Below, piece after piece: positions 45,360-54,280 of a stretch of DNA of 64,000 bases. The DNA is from Sediminibacillus dalangtanensis (GTDB lineage Bacteria; Bacillota; Bacilli; Bacillales; Amphibacillaceae). Under the pieces are notes generated by a model. The model saw only the letters and a program-made list of their open reading frames with translations, had not been told where the DNA came from and ran no database searches. Location: NCBI RefSeq assembly GCF_017792025.1, contig NZ_CP046956.1, positions 2,542,001 to 2,606,000 on the forward strand, written 5' to 3'. Each line of letters opens with the position of its first letter. The stretch's first letter is position 1. The translations under genes and the position numbers were made by a program.

Positions 45360-46231
45360 CATAAGGAAGTTCCAACTTCCGGATAAGGATATCGTTCGCG
45401 CTCCACTTGCCCTTCACGATTGCCGTCCTTGTCAAACTTCAGTGCCCGGTAATAAGCATCATGGTAAAAGGTGTACCAAGCATTATGCCCCACCCCGTAT
45501 TCCATCCATTTTTGTTTCTCGTGAACAGAAGTTACCGGATAATCATCATATGCGAGGGCCCAAAGCTTATTCTGATGGGCGTGCGTCGGCATCAAATCAG
45601 CCATATGGATGAACATGTCCTCTCCATCTTTAAATAGTAGAATCGAATGGCCATCACTATGTCCTCCAGTATGAATCATTTCCAGACCCGGTGCTATTGT
45701 CAACTGTTGTTCAAAGCCGACAAATTGGTTCTCGATTGGCTGCCAATTGTCTGTCCAATAGGTGTTTACAGAACGGATATTAGGATTTCTCATTTCCTCC
45801 CACTCCGTTTGATTTACATATATCGGCGTATCAGGAAAAACAGCTGTTAACCTATTGTCCTGCCACTTTGTCAGCCCGCAGGCATGGTCAAAATGTAAGT
45901 GCGTCATCAAAACTGCGTCGATATCGGCGACAGACAATCCCAGTTCCCGTAGCGAACTCTCCACACTGGACTGTTCCGCCACCCCGAAATTACGAATTTG
46001 CTTATCTGTCAATTTCCCGTTGCCAATACCGGAATCAATCAAGTAACGTTTGCCATCCAATTCAAGCAATATGGGATCTGTTCTTAATTCGATTTGATTC
46101 TTTTCGTTACAAGGGTACTTTTTACTCCATAACGCTTTCGGAACCACCCCAAACATGGCTCCGCCATCCAAGTGATTGACGCCCCCGTTCAGCCAAGTCA
46201 GCGTCGCTCTCCCAATTGTCAACGACTCCAT
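45359..46231 (-). CDS. ytnP: Metallo-beta-lactamase-fold lactonase YtnP
   Basis: A zinc-dependent hydrolase. B. subtilis YtnP is reported to open lactone signals such as acyl-homoserine lactones and to inhibit Streptomyces signalling. The 290-residue protein has [10 protein letters not shown] (111-120), the metal site HxHxDH, then [11 protein letters not shown] and a distal [12 protein letters not shown]. It is close to the B. subtilis protein over its whole length, including [18 protein letters not shown] 46231 (MESLTIG) is preferred; the GTG at 46243 lies inside the ribosome site. It follows trmB by 23 bases on the same strand and is probably cotranscribed. Confidence 0.92.
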   Translation of the reverse strand: MESLTIGRATLTWLNGGVNHLDGGAMFGVVPKALWSKKYPCNEKNQIELRTDPILLELDGKRYLIDSGIGNGKLTDKQIRNFGVAEQSSVESSLRELGLSVADIDAVLMTHLHFDHACGLTKWQDNRLTAVFPDTPIYVNQTEWEEMRNPNIRSVNTYWTDNWQPIENQFVGFEQQLTIAPGLEMIHTGGHSDGHSILLFKDGEDMFIHMADLMPTHAHQNKLWALAYDDYPVTSVHEKQKWMEYGVGHNAWYTFYHDAYYRALKFDKDGNREGQVERERYPYPEVGTSL

Positions 46232-46254
46232 TTGCTCTCCCACTCCCCTTTTTC

Positions 46255-46896
46255 TTATGAAGAAAAATATACTTTACAGCGATAAATCGGTTGCCCTTTT
46301 CCAGAAAACTTTTCCTCATATTCTGTCTGGACGTTTTCCGGATCATGATAACCATGCAAATCCAATAGTACTTCATCGAGAACCATCCCGAATTTAGAAA
46401 AACTGACCAAAGAATATTCAAATAGTTTACGGTTGTCCGTCTTTAAAACGATTTCTCCATCCGCCTTCAGAATTCCTTTATATTGCTGTAAAAAAGTGTG
46501 GTAAGTAAGCCTTCTTTTTTCATGTTTTGTTTTTGGCCAAGGGTCTGAAAAATTCAAATAAATTTTATCCACTTCATTTTCCGCAAACAAATCGCGTAAA
46601 TCCTTTGCATTTTCATTCAACAGTCTTGCATTCTCGACTTCCGCTTGCTTCACTTTCTCTACGGCGCTGACAATAATGCTTTTTGCCCTTTCCATTCCGA
46701 TAAAGTTGATTTCACTGTGTTGAGTGGCCATACCTGCGATGAACTGGCCCTTGCCGGTACCGATTTCTATATGAAGTGGCTGGTCTTCGGAAAACAGAGA
46801 ATTCCATTTTCCTTTCAGCTCAAATGGATTTTGAACCACTATATCATCATTTTCTTTTAAATAATCATCTGCCCATGGCTTATGTCTTAAACGCAA
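46255..46896 (-). CDS. trmB: tRNA (guanine-N7)-methyltransferase
   Basis: Makes m7G46 in tRNA with S-adenosylmethionine. The 213-residue product has the SAM loop [15 protein letters not shown], the [16 protein letters not shown] catalytic region and the terminal [15 protein letters not shown], all diagnostic. The TTG at 46896 is chosen because GAGGGG is 8 bases upstream and the [12 protein letters not shown] start and length equal those of B. subtilis TrmB. A longer frame from 46938 is rejected. ytnP follows directly. Confidence 0.94.
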   Translation of the reverse strand: MRLRHKPWADDYLKENDDIVVQNPFELKGKWNSLFSEDQPLHIEIGTGKGQFIAGMATQHSEINFIGMERAKSIIVSAVEKVKQAEVENARLLNENAKDLRDLFAENEVDKIYLNFSDPWPKTKHEKRRLTYHTFLQQYKGILKADGEIVLKTDNRKLFEYSLVSFSKFGMVLDEVLLDLHGYHDPENVQTEYEEKFSGKGQPIYRCKVYFSS

Positions 46897-47086
46897 TGTC
46901 GTAACCCCTCTCTTTTTATACCGTATAAACCTTACCATTATTTCAACAAAAACGAAAGATTATCGCAAATTTTGCGTATATGTAAGAAAACCTAACCAAA
47001 AAAGGCTATATATCATCGTTGAAGAGATAAATTTTTCTGAGGGATCCTGAGCCGTTTATATCAATTCTCAACAAGTCAAATAGACA

Positions 47087-47116
47087 TTGGAGTGGCAACG
47101 CTTTCAAGGGTATGAT
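47087..47116 (+). promoter_or_regulatory. Promoter with a CcpA-site-like sequence in its spacer
   Basis: TTGGAG (47087-47092), 18 bases, TATGAT (47111-47116). The spacer starts with TGGCAACGCTTTCA (47093-47106), which matches the cre consensus TGWNANCGNTNWCA at all but one position. It is 43 bases before the small ORF. Confidence 0.45.
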
Positions 47117-47159
47117 GATAGACGTGCGAGATGAATCGGACGAACAGGAGTGAATACCA

Positions 47160-47327
47160 TTGAAACTATTTACCACAACGATTGAAACGATTGTGCTGGC
47201 TGTATTTTCCGTCATGTTTGCTGGATATGCACTATTTATTTACCCTTTCGAAAAACTGAACGAAAAAGCAAACAGGGAAGTCAAAGCCAAGCAAGTGAAA
47301 TATTCCCCGCAAATAAACAAAGCCTGA
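47160..47327 (+). CDS. Small single-pass membrane protein, unknown
   Basis: A 55-residue protein starting with TTG, 8 bases after AGGAGTG. An N-terminal hydrophobic helix (about 9-29: ETIVLAVFSVMFAGYALFIY) is followed by a basic, soluble tail (EKLNEKANREVKAKQ). The clean ribosome site, promoter and distant terminator support a real gene. I do not recognise it. Its position between trmB and ytzH, and the cre-like promoter, suggest a carbon-regulated membrane peptide; that is inference. Confidence 0.65.
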   Translation: MKLFTTTIETIVLAVFSVMFAGYALFIYPFEKLNEKANREVKAKQVKYSPQINKA

Positions 47328-47470
47328 ATCCCGTATTTAGGTAACTGGTTGATTATTTATTACGATAGATTGATCGGTGCCGAACGGTGGAGTTTTTGCA
47401 AATGTGTTTCCTTAGAAAAATCGCAAACCGCTTCACACCATTTATTCTAGCGCAATTATTATTAGGTGAG

Positions 47471-47514
47471 AAAAAGGACAGGGCTCCCAAAAAATTGGGA
47501 GCCCTGTCCTTTTT
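47471..47514. terminator. Strong 19-bp hairpin terminator
   Basis: AAAGGACAGGGCTCCCAA and TTGGGAGCCCTGTCCTTT pair perfectly around a tiny loop, with A and T runs on the outer sides, 144 bases after the small ORF. It separates that gene from ytzH. Confidence 0.92.
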
Positions 47515-47571
47515 CGTTATGCATAATATAAGAATTACCGAGAAATAATAGCAGTAAAAGGGGGAATTGCA

Positions 47572-47859
47572 ATGACCAAAAATGTCCAAAATCAACTTGA
47601 CTTGCTTTACGATATCCTAAGCGAGCATTCCGAGGAATGCTGCGGTAGTGTAGCCGAATGCCAGCAAATTCAACGACTGGTCAAATCAATGATAGCGGAA
47701 GAGTCTGTTACTGATTCCGTTTTGCAAAGGCATCTGCCTGCCATTTATGATTACAGCAGACAGGGGGAACTCGTCCAAAATTTAGATGACCATATTGAAA
47801 GCAACCGTGAAAATTTGCAGCAATGGGTAAACGCCATCAACCCGCCGACTATTGGTTGA
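47572..47859 (+). CDS. ytzH: YtzH-like protein
   Basis: A 95-residue soluble, largely helical protein of the YtzH family, with the cysteine-bearing EHSEECCGSVAECQQIQRLV segment and the helical HLPAIYDYSRQGE region. Function unknown. It converges with ytmP, overlapping its end by 11 bases, as these genes neighbour each other in B. subtilis. An AAAAGGGGG site precedes the ATG. Confidence 0.87.
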   Translation: MTKNVQNQLDLLYDILSEHSEECCGSVAECQQIQRLVKSMIAEESVTDSVLQRHLPAIYDYSRQGELVQNLDDHIESNRENLQQWVNAINPPTIG

Positions 47860-48652
47860 CACGCTTAAGCAAACGCTCCAGCTCCTGCAGACGCTGGTCA
47901 GCTTTTTTTATTTCCCCGCGATCTTTGTGCCATAAAATGTAGCTAACGGACTGTGCAATCAAATACCAATACATTCTTTCAATCAACCGGTTATCCCGTG
48001 CCGCTCCATAACGGGATAACCAGTCATCCCAATCATGTTCAGGGATATACCAGTATAAAATCATCCCTATGTCCATAGCAGGGTCTGCCACTTTGGCATT
48101 ATCCCAATCGATCAGATAAAGTTGGCCATCCCCGGACAATAACCAGTTATTATGGTTCATATCGCAATGACAAACCACTTGCTTAAAGTATTGTACACGC
48201 GGAAGCATTGTTTCTAAATATTTCATTGCTTTATGAATCTCTAATTGTGCTGCTGTTTCTTCATGGATCCGAATATTGGATTTGACATCATACAAAATAT
48301 CTTCCGGCTTGATCGGACGCTTTCCTATCCGCATAAGCATATCCAGCAATTCTGAAGAATGATGAATCCTGCTTAACAGTTTTGCAACACGAGGATGCTG
48401 CATTTCTTCAGGGGTCAATTCCCGGCTGTCCAGCCACTGTTGGGCTGTAATCACATCACCATTTTCCATTCGTTTTGTCCAAACAAGCTTTGGCACGATT
48501 CCTTCCGCAGACAATACTGCTAAAAATGGGGATGAATTACGCTTCAGAAAGAGTCGCTTTCGTTCACTGTGTGCATAGTATGCTTCTCCTGAAGACCCGC
48601 CAGCAGGAGTTATTGTCCAATCATCGCCTAATATGTTATCCAACCAATTCAC
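47849..48652 (-). CDS. ytmP: YtmP, APH-like phosphotransferase
   Basis: An aminoglycoside-phosphotransferase/choline-kinase-fold protein that probably phosphorylates a small hydroxyl compound; substrate unknown. The catalytic loop HCDMNHNNWLL (HxDxxxxN) and metal-binding LIDWDNA are intact. The nucleotide region GSSGEAYYAHSERKRLFLKRNSSPFL is also present. I choose GTG 48652 (267 residues) as start because GAGGA is 7 bases upstream and NWLDNILGDDW corresponds to the N-terminus of the B. subtilis protein. Upstream ATGs (48685, 48736, 48838) extend the frame but lack good sites. Confidence 0.85.
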   Translation of the reverse strand: MNWLDNILGDDWTITPAGGSSGEAYYAHSERKRLFLKRNSSPFLAVLSAEGIVPKLVWTKRMENGDVITAQQWLDSRELTPEEMQHPRVAKLLSRIHHSSELLDMLMRIGKRPIKPEDILYDVKSNIRIHEETAAQLEIHKAMKYLETMLPRVQYFKQVVCHCDMNHNNWLLSGDGQLYLIDWDNAKVADPAMDIGMILYWYIPEHDWDDWLSRYGAARDNRLIERMYWYLIAQSVSYILWHKDRGEIKKADQRLQELERLLKRVNQ

Positions 48653-48869
48653 CTTCAATTCCTCAAATCCGTCTTGATTTTCCATCCAGAAAAGCATTGT
48701 TGTTTTATTGTATAGGTGTGTTTTACTCACCATCATATTGTTCCTGGCCTTTATTTTTCCGATACTACCGTCGCCGATTGCGTACAGAAGCTCACAAAAT
48801 GCAAAGTTGAACAACACCCGTGCTAAATAAGCAGACATATTTTAGATTAACTCATTTAATGGGTGGATT

Positions 48870-49817
48870 TCAAGAAGTTAATTTCGTAAAAGCACCAAAT
48901 ATTTTCCTGCTGTCGGCTTCTTTACTGACCTGACAACTCTTACACGTGCCTACCTGTCCATCTGTCTGGAACTGGATAGGTGTTTCGGAGTCTATCGTCA
49001 AGGAGGATACTTGAAAATGGGAAACTTCCTTTAAATTCATATGCTTGCCCCAGTACACACTCATAAATAAAAGTAATAGTTTCCACCTAGTAATATTCTC
49101 CACTGTCAGTACAGAAAATGAACCGGGCTGTATTTTTGCAGTGGGATTGATTTTCATTCCGCCTCCAAAGTAAGGGTGATTGGATATTGTTATCATCCAG
49201 ACATTGTCTAACTGTCTTCTCTCCCCATCTAGATTCAATATTATCCGTAACGGTTTAAATTCTTTGATCACCACCAACAATCCGAGCAGGTAGCTCCATC
49301 TTGACAGTTTTAACAAGGAAAACCACTTTTTTGATTTTATCCGTTCTGCTGCTGCTGTAACCTCGGCTTCCAGACCGAATCCTAAATTATTCACGAAATG
49401 GCGGTAGTACTTTTTTGTACGGTTATCGGTCAAATACACCCCTGGCCAATAAGATTTATAGCGTCTTTTTGAAACAATTGATCGAAATATGGCTAACGGA
49501 TCGCTGGCCATTCCTACTCCTCTGGCAAAATCATTTCCGCTTCCCGCAGGAATGAAGGCAACGGGTATCCAACTATGATGTTGCAAGCCATTGACCACTT
49601 CATGCAAAGTGCCATCCCCGCCAATGACTATTACGCATTCAACCTGCTCTTTATGTATTTCGGCAACCTGCTGAGCCAATTTTTCCGCATGTCCCCTGTA
49701 TTCTGTCCGGAACGATCTACAGTAGCTCTTTTGAAATAACGGGTCTGATTCCAGCTTTTTCAGTATCTTCAGCCCTCTCCCATTTGCTGCCATTGTATTT
49801 ACGATAAAAATATACAT
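48870..49817 (-). CDS. ytlR: Diacylglycerol kinase-family lipid kinase YtlR
   Basis: A soluble or peripheral lipid/sphingosine kinase-like enzyme that phosphorylates a lipid using ATP. The 315-residue protein has the catalytic GGDGTLHEVVNGL (66-78), IPAGSGNDFARGVG (about 90-103) and the later FGLEAEVTAAAERI segment. The C-terminal region carries FGGGMKINPTAKIQPGSFSVL. It is the YtlR relative by position beside ytmP rather than the main DgkB, though substrate overlap is possible. The ATG follows GGGGATAAGG. Confidence 0.88.
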   Translation of the reverse strand: MYIFIVNTMAANGRGLKILKKLESDPLFQKSYCRSFRTEYRGHAEKLAQQVAEIHKEQVECVIVIGGDGTLHEVVNGLQHHSWIPVAFIPAGSGNDFARGVGMASDPLAIFRSIVSKRRYKSYWPGVYLTDNRTKKYYRHFVNNLGFGLEAEVTAAAERIKSKKWFSLLKLSRWSYLLGLLVVIKEFKPLRIILNLDGERRQLDNVWMITISNHPYFGGGMKINPTAKIQPGSFSVLTVENITRWKLLLLFMSVYWGKHMNLKEVSHFQVSSLTIDSETPIQFQTDGQVGTCKSCQVSKEADSRKIFGAFTKLTS

Positions 49818-49950
49818 GACCTTATCCCCTATTCGGTTTTCTGGATATCACCAAACCATTTTCTAGTTTGAAGATATGGAAAATCTTGTTTCTTATGATT
49901 CTTCTAAAAAGGTTAAGTACTTAAACTCACTCCAGCAGCACGACTTTGTT

Positions 49951-50033
49951 TTCTGCGGGAGAAAAACCCCGGCGAGATTCCTCAGCATACTAGGTTGAGG
50001 AATCTCTCCAACCGCCCACGGACCTCCGCAGCG
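49951..50033. repeat. Fragment of the GC-rich dispersed repeat family
   Basis: In the 320-base gap between ytlR and ytlQ, TGCGGGAGAAAAACCCCGGCGAGATTCC ... ACCGCCCACGGACCTCCGCAGCG follows the pattern of the 19.6-19.7 kb element half (TGCGGGAGGAAAG ... GGTGAGATTCCGC ... CCGCCCGCGGAAAGCGCAG). GAGATTCCTCA and TGAGGAATCTC inside form a stem. Nothing else in this gap is recognised. Confidence 0.6.
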
Positions 50034-50137
50034 ATAGATTATCACTCTTACAAATGGACAGAAGATATGAAGGAGAAAGTTAACTTCACCGTTTATATCT
50101 TTCATGTTAAACGCCAGAAGACGTCTGAAAATCGCCT

Positions 50138-51055
50138 TTATAATGGTTGGGAACCGTCGTTTTCTTCCCATTCTCTCCGCCTGACTGCTACTGTCTGGCA
50201 ATGGTTCAGCAGCGCTTTACACACCATTAATTGCTTATGCTTCAGTGGAGAAACTTCTTGTCTATGTTGTTGCAGCCATTCACCATGTCCCTGCTTGTCT
50301 ACAAAGCGAGTACGATAAGGCACGTGTTCCGATTGAATCGAATTCATGCGGGAAAGCACTGTCTTTTGTATAGGAAATTCGATCTGATGCAAATCCAAAA
50401 TGCTTTTGATAATCTGCTCGGTCCTTCTCAAAGACAGCATTGGACTTAGAAGCCGTTCTTCTTTACCTTGAATGGTGATTTCCCACATCCGTCCTTCCTT
50501 GGCAAAAACCGTATCGGCTGCAGGGTTTTCTACTAGATTTATAATCTCTATGCCTTGCGGCTGTATAAAAACAATGTCGCCCTCCATCGTACTATTTTTC
50601 AAGGTGAAGACAGGTTCGTACATGAATAAATACGTATCAGGGAACCGCTGCAAAAAATACTTCAACGTTTGGTCCTGTAAAAAAGCCCTATCTAAAAATG
50701 ACATTTGACTTACGGTAGAAGAGGCCCATTTTAATTGAAAAGCAATCAGCCGATCAAGGAATTGATGTTTCAATTCTTCTTTGGTATGCGGAAGCCCTGG
50801 TTTTTCTTTCTCCACGGTCCAGACTTCTTCCTGCTTGTTTTTTTTGCTAAACAAAGAACGCCACTTCGACATGGAAGTCTCCTCTGTTTGCTGGAGCCTT
50901 TCCAACTCCTGTTCTGAAGAATATCGCTCCGCTTCCCACTGGTCCAAGGTATTATTCCATTTTTCCTTTTTCATTCTGCTAAACTGTCCCGGATAATGAA
51001 AAATATCCTTCTCATAACGCGATATGTAATTTTGTAATTTAACTAATTGCGCCAA
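50138..51055 (-). CDS. ytlQ: YtlQ-like protein, degenerate NERD-like fold
   Basis: A 305-residue soluble protein. The first 100 residues are charged and helical (RMKKEKWNNTLDQWEAERYSSEQELERL). The middle (about 135-180) reads FMYEPVFTLKNSTMEGDIVFIQPQGIEIINLVE, recalling the NERD nuclease core (EIDxLxxTxxGIFxIEVK), but the catalytic E-x-K triad is replaced by NLVE. It may therefore be a non-catalytic relative. The position between ytlR and thpR (ytlP) matches ytlQ of B. subtilis, so the symbol rests mainly on position. TTG start, 8 bases after GAGGTGAG; 9 bases after thpR. Confidence 0.72.
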   Translation of the reverse strand: MAQLVKLQNYISRYEKDIFHYPGQFSRMKKEKWNNTLDQWEAERYSSEQELERLQQTEETSMSKWRSLFSKKNKQEEVWTVEKEKPGLPHTKEELKHQFLDRLIAFQLKWASSTVSQMSFLDRAFLQDQTLKYFLQRFPDTYLFMYEPVFTLKNSTMEGDIVFIQPQGIEIINLVENPAADTVFAKEGRMWEITIQGKEERLLSPMLSLRRTEQIIKSILDLHQIEFPIQKTVLSRMNSIQSEHVPYRTRFVDKQGHGEWLQQHRQEVSPLKHKQLMVCKALLNHCQTVAVRRREWEENDGSQPL

Positions 51056-51064
51056 TCGCTCACC

Positions 51065-51616
51065 TCATTTTAAGCTGACAATTTCAATCGCTTTGTATTT
51101 AGGAGTTTGAGATGGATGTATTTGATACAGATGAATACGTTCTACTTCTAAGTTTCCAAGAGCGAGTTCTTCTGTAATTGGGGCATTTACTTTTTTGGTT
51201 CCTGCCCATTTTTTTGCGAGCGTAATATGTGGACGGTATGGCCGGTATTCTGGAGACCATCCGAAAGTTTGGCATAATGCATCCACTTGTTTTTGCAGAG
51301 CCGCCAGTGGGCTGGTTTTTTCCACACCAGCCCAGACAACTCTTGGCTTCTGTGGGTTTCCAAAGAAACCGATCCCTTTGACTTCAAGGGAGAAACAGTC
51401 TTTTTGTGAGAATTGCTGTAAGCTGTTTGTTAATTCTTTAATAGTACTATCGGCTGAAGGACCGAGAAATTTAAGTGTAATGTGCATATCCTGCGGGTGC
51501 GTCCAGTTTTTATACGCTAGATCAGGATGCCTTCTTAATTTCTCTTGAACAAGTACCAATTGTTGTTGTATTCGTTCATCCAACGGAATGCCGAGAAAAT
51601 AATGCGAATCAGCCAT
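51065..51616 (-). CDS. thpR: RNA 2',3'-cyclic phosphodiesterase
   Basis: A 2H phosphoesterase (formerly 2'-5' RNA ligase) that opens 2',3'-cyclic phosphates on RNA. The 183-residue protein has both HxT motifs: HIT at 45-47 (DMHITLKFLG) and HIT at 130-132 (YRPHITLAKKW). ATG 51616 is chosen since GGAGG is 9 bases upstream; the upstream ATG 51625 touches the site. The B. subtilis counterpart is ytlP. The MFS gene upstream ends inside its ribosome site, so the two are cotranscribed. Confidence 0.9.
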   Translation of the reverse strand: MADSHYFLGIPLDERIQQQLVLVQEKLRRHPDLAYKNWTHPQDMHITLKFLGPSADSTIKELTNSLQQFSQKDCFSLEVKGIGFFGNPQKPRVVWAGVEKTSPLAALQKQVDALCQTFGWSPEYRPYRPHITLAKKWAGTKKVNAPITEELALGNLEVERIHLYQIHPSQTPKYKAIEIVSLK

Positions 51617-51621
51617 CAACC

Positions 51622-52800
51622 TCATCCTCCTACGGTAAGCAGATCCTCGGCCTTTACCAACCGCTGTATATAGACTAGCAGCCCAAGGCCGAACAGTGTA
51701 ATTAGGGAGAAGAAACCATACATGATAAAAATGGTTCCCGCATCTATCATTATGCCACCAAGGAACGTGAAAAATGCATTTCCCACACCATTGCCCACGG
51801 CACTATAAACACCGACAGCAGTAGCTTGTAAGGCATTTGGCGCGATGTCCCGGATAAAAATCAACGCTGCCGGTACATAAAGACCGACAGAAATGCCCTG
51901 TACGATGGTCGTGCCATAAACAACACTTGTAGGCGGTTCAAAGAAATATAATAACCACCTTGCACTTGATACACTGCCGCTGATCAACAGCACATTCATG
52001 ATACCAACTTTATTGATGATACTCTGTGTGAACCGCATAAACGGCGCCTCACTCCCAGCAGCAAACAAGAATGCAACCCCCACACCTGCAAGGGTTCCGC
52101 CTGCAGTAAGCACAAAAGTACTGAAGTAAAAGTTATTGGCTAACACCGGACCGAAGACTAAAAAGTTGGCCAGTAAAAACAAGCTGAACTCTTTTTGTTT
52201 AAACAAGCTGGTAAGCCCTGTCCGAAAAGAAACGGTCACGCCTTGTCCGCGTTTCGGGAAATCAAATAAAGTTAACAGAGCCAGCAAAATTGCTAAGGAA
52301 AAAGCATAAAAAATCCAATTGATGGAATCGGTCATATCCGTCAAACGTCCGAGCAAGAACGCAGCGACAGCAAAGCCGACAGATCCCATTAACCGGATGT
52401 TTCCATAATCTTTTTTTTGCGTTTGTACATAATTAAGCGTCAAGCTGTCCGATAGCGGGATAATTGCACACTGGAATATCGCAATGATGATAATCCCGAA
52501 CACTAAGGGGTAATATCCATTCAATAAAGGATATCCGAAGCCGAGCAGCCCTGCTGCAAGTCCCGAAATCAGTAATAATTTTCTTGGGTTTTTCGTAAAG
52601 TCACTGATTGCGCCCCAAATAGGTTGAAGAAATACAGTAACCAAAGGAATTGCTGATACGATAACACCGATCTCCGTATGGTTTAGTCCTTTTTCTTCTT
52701 CAAGGAAGACGGCTAGTAATGGAAATAAAGCACCATTAGAAAAAAAGGTGAAAAAATAGAATACTTGTAAAAAACGGTATGTTTTTTCGTGTTGTCCCAT
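51622..52800 (-). CDS. MFS permease, LacY/PPP-like
   Basis: A 392-residue 12-helix transporter of the MFS_1-like (LacY/phenylpropionate/nucleoside symporter) subgroup. Indicators are FFTFFSNGALFPLLAVFLEEE in helix 1, the loop IWGAISDFTKNPRKLLLISG, and LTLNYVQTQKKDYGNIRLMGSVGFAVAAFLLGRLTD, a conserved stretch of that group. The substrate is unknown. GAGGGG precedes the ATG. It lies upstream of thpR with its stop at the thpR ribosome site. It is not part of the recognised conserved B. subtilis order and may be a later insertion. Confidence 0.85.
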   Translation of the reverse strand: MGQHEKTYRFLQVFYFFTFFSNGALFPLLAVFLEEEKGLNHTEIGVIVSAIPLVTVFLQPIWGAISDFTKNPRKLLLISGLAAGLLGFGYPLLNGYYPLVFGIIIIAIFQCAIIPLSDSLTLNYVQTQKKDYGNIRLMGSVGFAVAAFLLGRLTDMTDSINWIFYAFSLAILLALLTLFDFPKRGQGVTVSFRTGLTSLFKQKEFSLFLLANFLVFGPVLANNFYFSTFVLTAGGTLAGVGVAFLFAAGSEAPFMRFTQSIINKVGIMNVLLISGSVSSARWLLYFFEPPTSVVYGTTIVQGISVGLYVPAALIFIRDIAPNALQATAVGVYSAVGNGVGNAFFTFLGGIMIDAGTIFIMYGFFSLITLFGLGLLVYIQRLVKAEDLLTVGG

Positions 52801-52830
52801 TCTATCCCCTCTCTATTTATCTTTTTCTAT

Positions 52831-53856
52831 TTAGTGTCTATTCCCAGAATACTTTTGGTATATTCGTTCATATGTTTCTAAATCACATATAACATATAAT
52901 TCTGCGTCTTCCGGCAATTGTTTATCCAGCATCCTGTTCACACTGAGATTGGTATGATCGGCGATAAGGGTAGCTCCGTCTGCCAGCAGTTCATCGAAAG
53001 CATCACGGTATGTTTTCCAGTGACTTTGCCTGGGGACATGGAATAAATCATCCCCAAATGATCTGCGAAGCAGTTGGTTATACACACTGGATATCCCTTT
53101 CCGAAAGGCAGATCGGACAAACAGAGACGAAATGGTCTCATGGGAAATAATGAACTCATCTACCTGAATGTGTTCAAAATTCTTGATGTGTGCTTCTTCC
53201 ATGACTTCCACGATGGTATGTACGTTCGGTGCCACAGCTTCTACAGCCGTAGCAATCAAAAGCGTACGGCCGTCCCCAAGTTGCTTGTCCTGTACCCGTT
53301 CATCCGCAAAAATCAACACGGCTTCCGCTTCTTTTATATTCGCCTTTTCCAGGACATCTCCTCCCGAAACATTGCCTCTTATGTAATGGATATTTTCCGC
53401 CAGCATCGGGGCCTTTTCCAAATCATCTACGATGACGATTTCAGCGTCTTTATTGGTTTCCTGCATTTCCTTAATGGCTGCCTTTGCTTTATGAGACCAG
53501 CCAATGATAATATAATGCCCCTTTTCATAAAACATGATATTACCCTCCTCACGATTTTTCCGGAATTTTCCGAGCCCATCCAATACTTTTCCAATGACAA
53601 CACCGATTAGTCCAATGCCCAATATGTATAGAACCAAAGCTATCAACCTGCCGCCAAAAGTTGCAGGGGAGTAATCTCCATATCCGACCGTTGTTACCGT
53701 AGTCATTGTCCACCAGAAACCATCAAATACAGTCGGAAAAGTTTCCGGTTCTACCACGACAATCAAGACAGAAGCAAGCAGAATCAGCAACGCACTGGAT
53801 ATAAACAGCATCGTGTTGCTGATGACAACCACTTTCAAGATAATTTTTCTAAGCAA
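52831..53856 (-). CDS. Potassium channel with RCK (TrkA-N) domain, YugO-like
   Basis: A two-helix K+ channel with a cytoplasmic regulatory domain. The 341-residue protein has helices at about 12-35 and 68-92, separated by the pore loop with the filter TVGYGD at 56-61. A RCK domain (about 113-230: HYIIIGWSHKAKAAIKEM, then VDDLEKAP) and a C-terminal RCK lobe follow. The RCK glycine motif GWSHKA deviates from the usual GxGxxG, so NAD binding may be weak. It resembles B. subtilis YugO, which works in K+-mediated biofilm signalling; its partner mstX is absent here. TTG start after AAAAGGGGG. Confidence 0.88.
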   Translation of the reverse strand: MLRKIILKVVVISNTMLFISSALLILLASVLIVVVEPETFPTVFDGFWWTMTTVTTVGYGDYSPATFGGRLIALVLYILGIGLIGVVIGKVLDGLGKFRKNREEGNIMFYEKGHYIIIGWSHKAKAAIKEMQETNKDAEIVIVDDLEKAPMLAENIHYIRGNVSGGDVLEKANIKEAEAVLIFADERVQDKQLGDGRTLLIATAVEAVAPNVHTIVEVMEEAHIKNFEHIQVDEFIISHETISSLFVRSAFRKGISSVYNQLLRRSFGDDLFHVPRQSHWKTYRDAFDELLADGATLIADHTNLSVNRMLDKQLPEDAELYVICDLETYERIYQKYSGNRH

Positions 53857-54007
53857 ACAATCATCCCCCTTTTGTTAAAATAACGTGAATTGTCAGTAAA
53901 ATAGCTAGAAATTCTAGCGTTTTTGCTTAAAAAGGTGTAAAATTATAATAACTTCAAAGGTTCACTTGCACCACAATTCAATGACTTGAACGTTAAGGAG
54001 TGGTTTT

Positions 54008-54226
54008 TTGAATCAATCAACAACCCGGATGCTAACTCGAGTGAAGGCTGTTTATCTTTATATAAGAGAAAACGGGACAGTCTCCACAACAGAACTAGCT
54101 GAAGAATTTGGAATCACTGATCGTACTGTACAACGAGACCTTCATGTACTAGAGCATAACGGCCTGGTAGTGAGCCCAAATCGGGGAAGATGGAAAATCA
54201 CTAGAAAGAAAGTCAAAATTTCATGA
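54008..54226 (+). CDS. ytzE: Small DeoR-type helix-turn-helix protein YtzE
   Basis: A 72-residue protein that consists almost only of a winged helix-turn-helix (about 8-65: VKAVYLYIRENGTVSTTELAEEFGITDRTVQRDLHVLEHNG). It resembles the DNA-binding part of DeoR-family regulators without the sugar-phosphate domain. Target unknown. B. subtilis has ytzE of similar size near ytzG. TTG start, 7 bases after AAGGAG. It is divergent from the K+ channel and convergent with ytzG. Confidence 0.9.
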   Translation: MNQSTTRMLTRVKAVYLYIRENGTVSTTELAEEFGITDRTVQRDLHVLEHNGLVVSPNRGRWKITRKKVKIS

Positions 54227-54249
54227 AGCATTGTTAATAAATAAACAAA

Positions 54250-54280
54250 TGGCTGACTTACTTCGTCAGTCTATTTTTTT
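54250..54280 (+). terminator. ytzE terminator
   Basis: CTGAC / GTCAG stem with a 7-base loop and a run of seven T; short stem. It overlaps the last codons of convergent ytzG. Confidence 0.65.
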
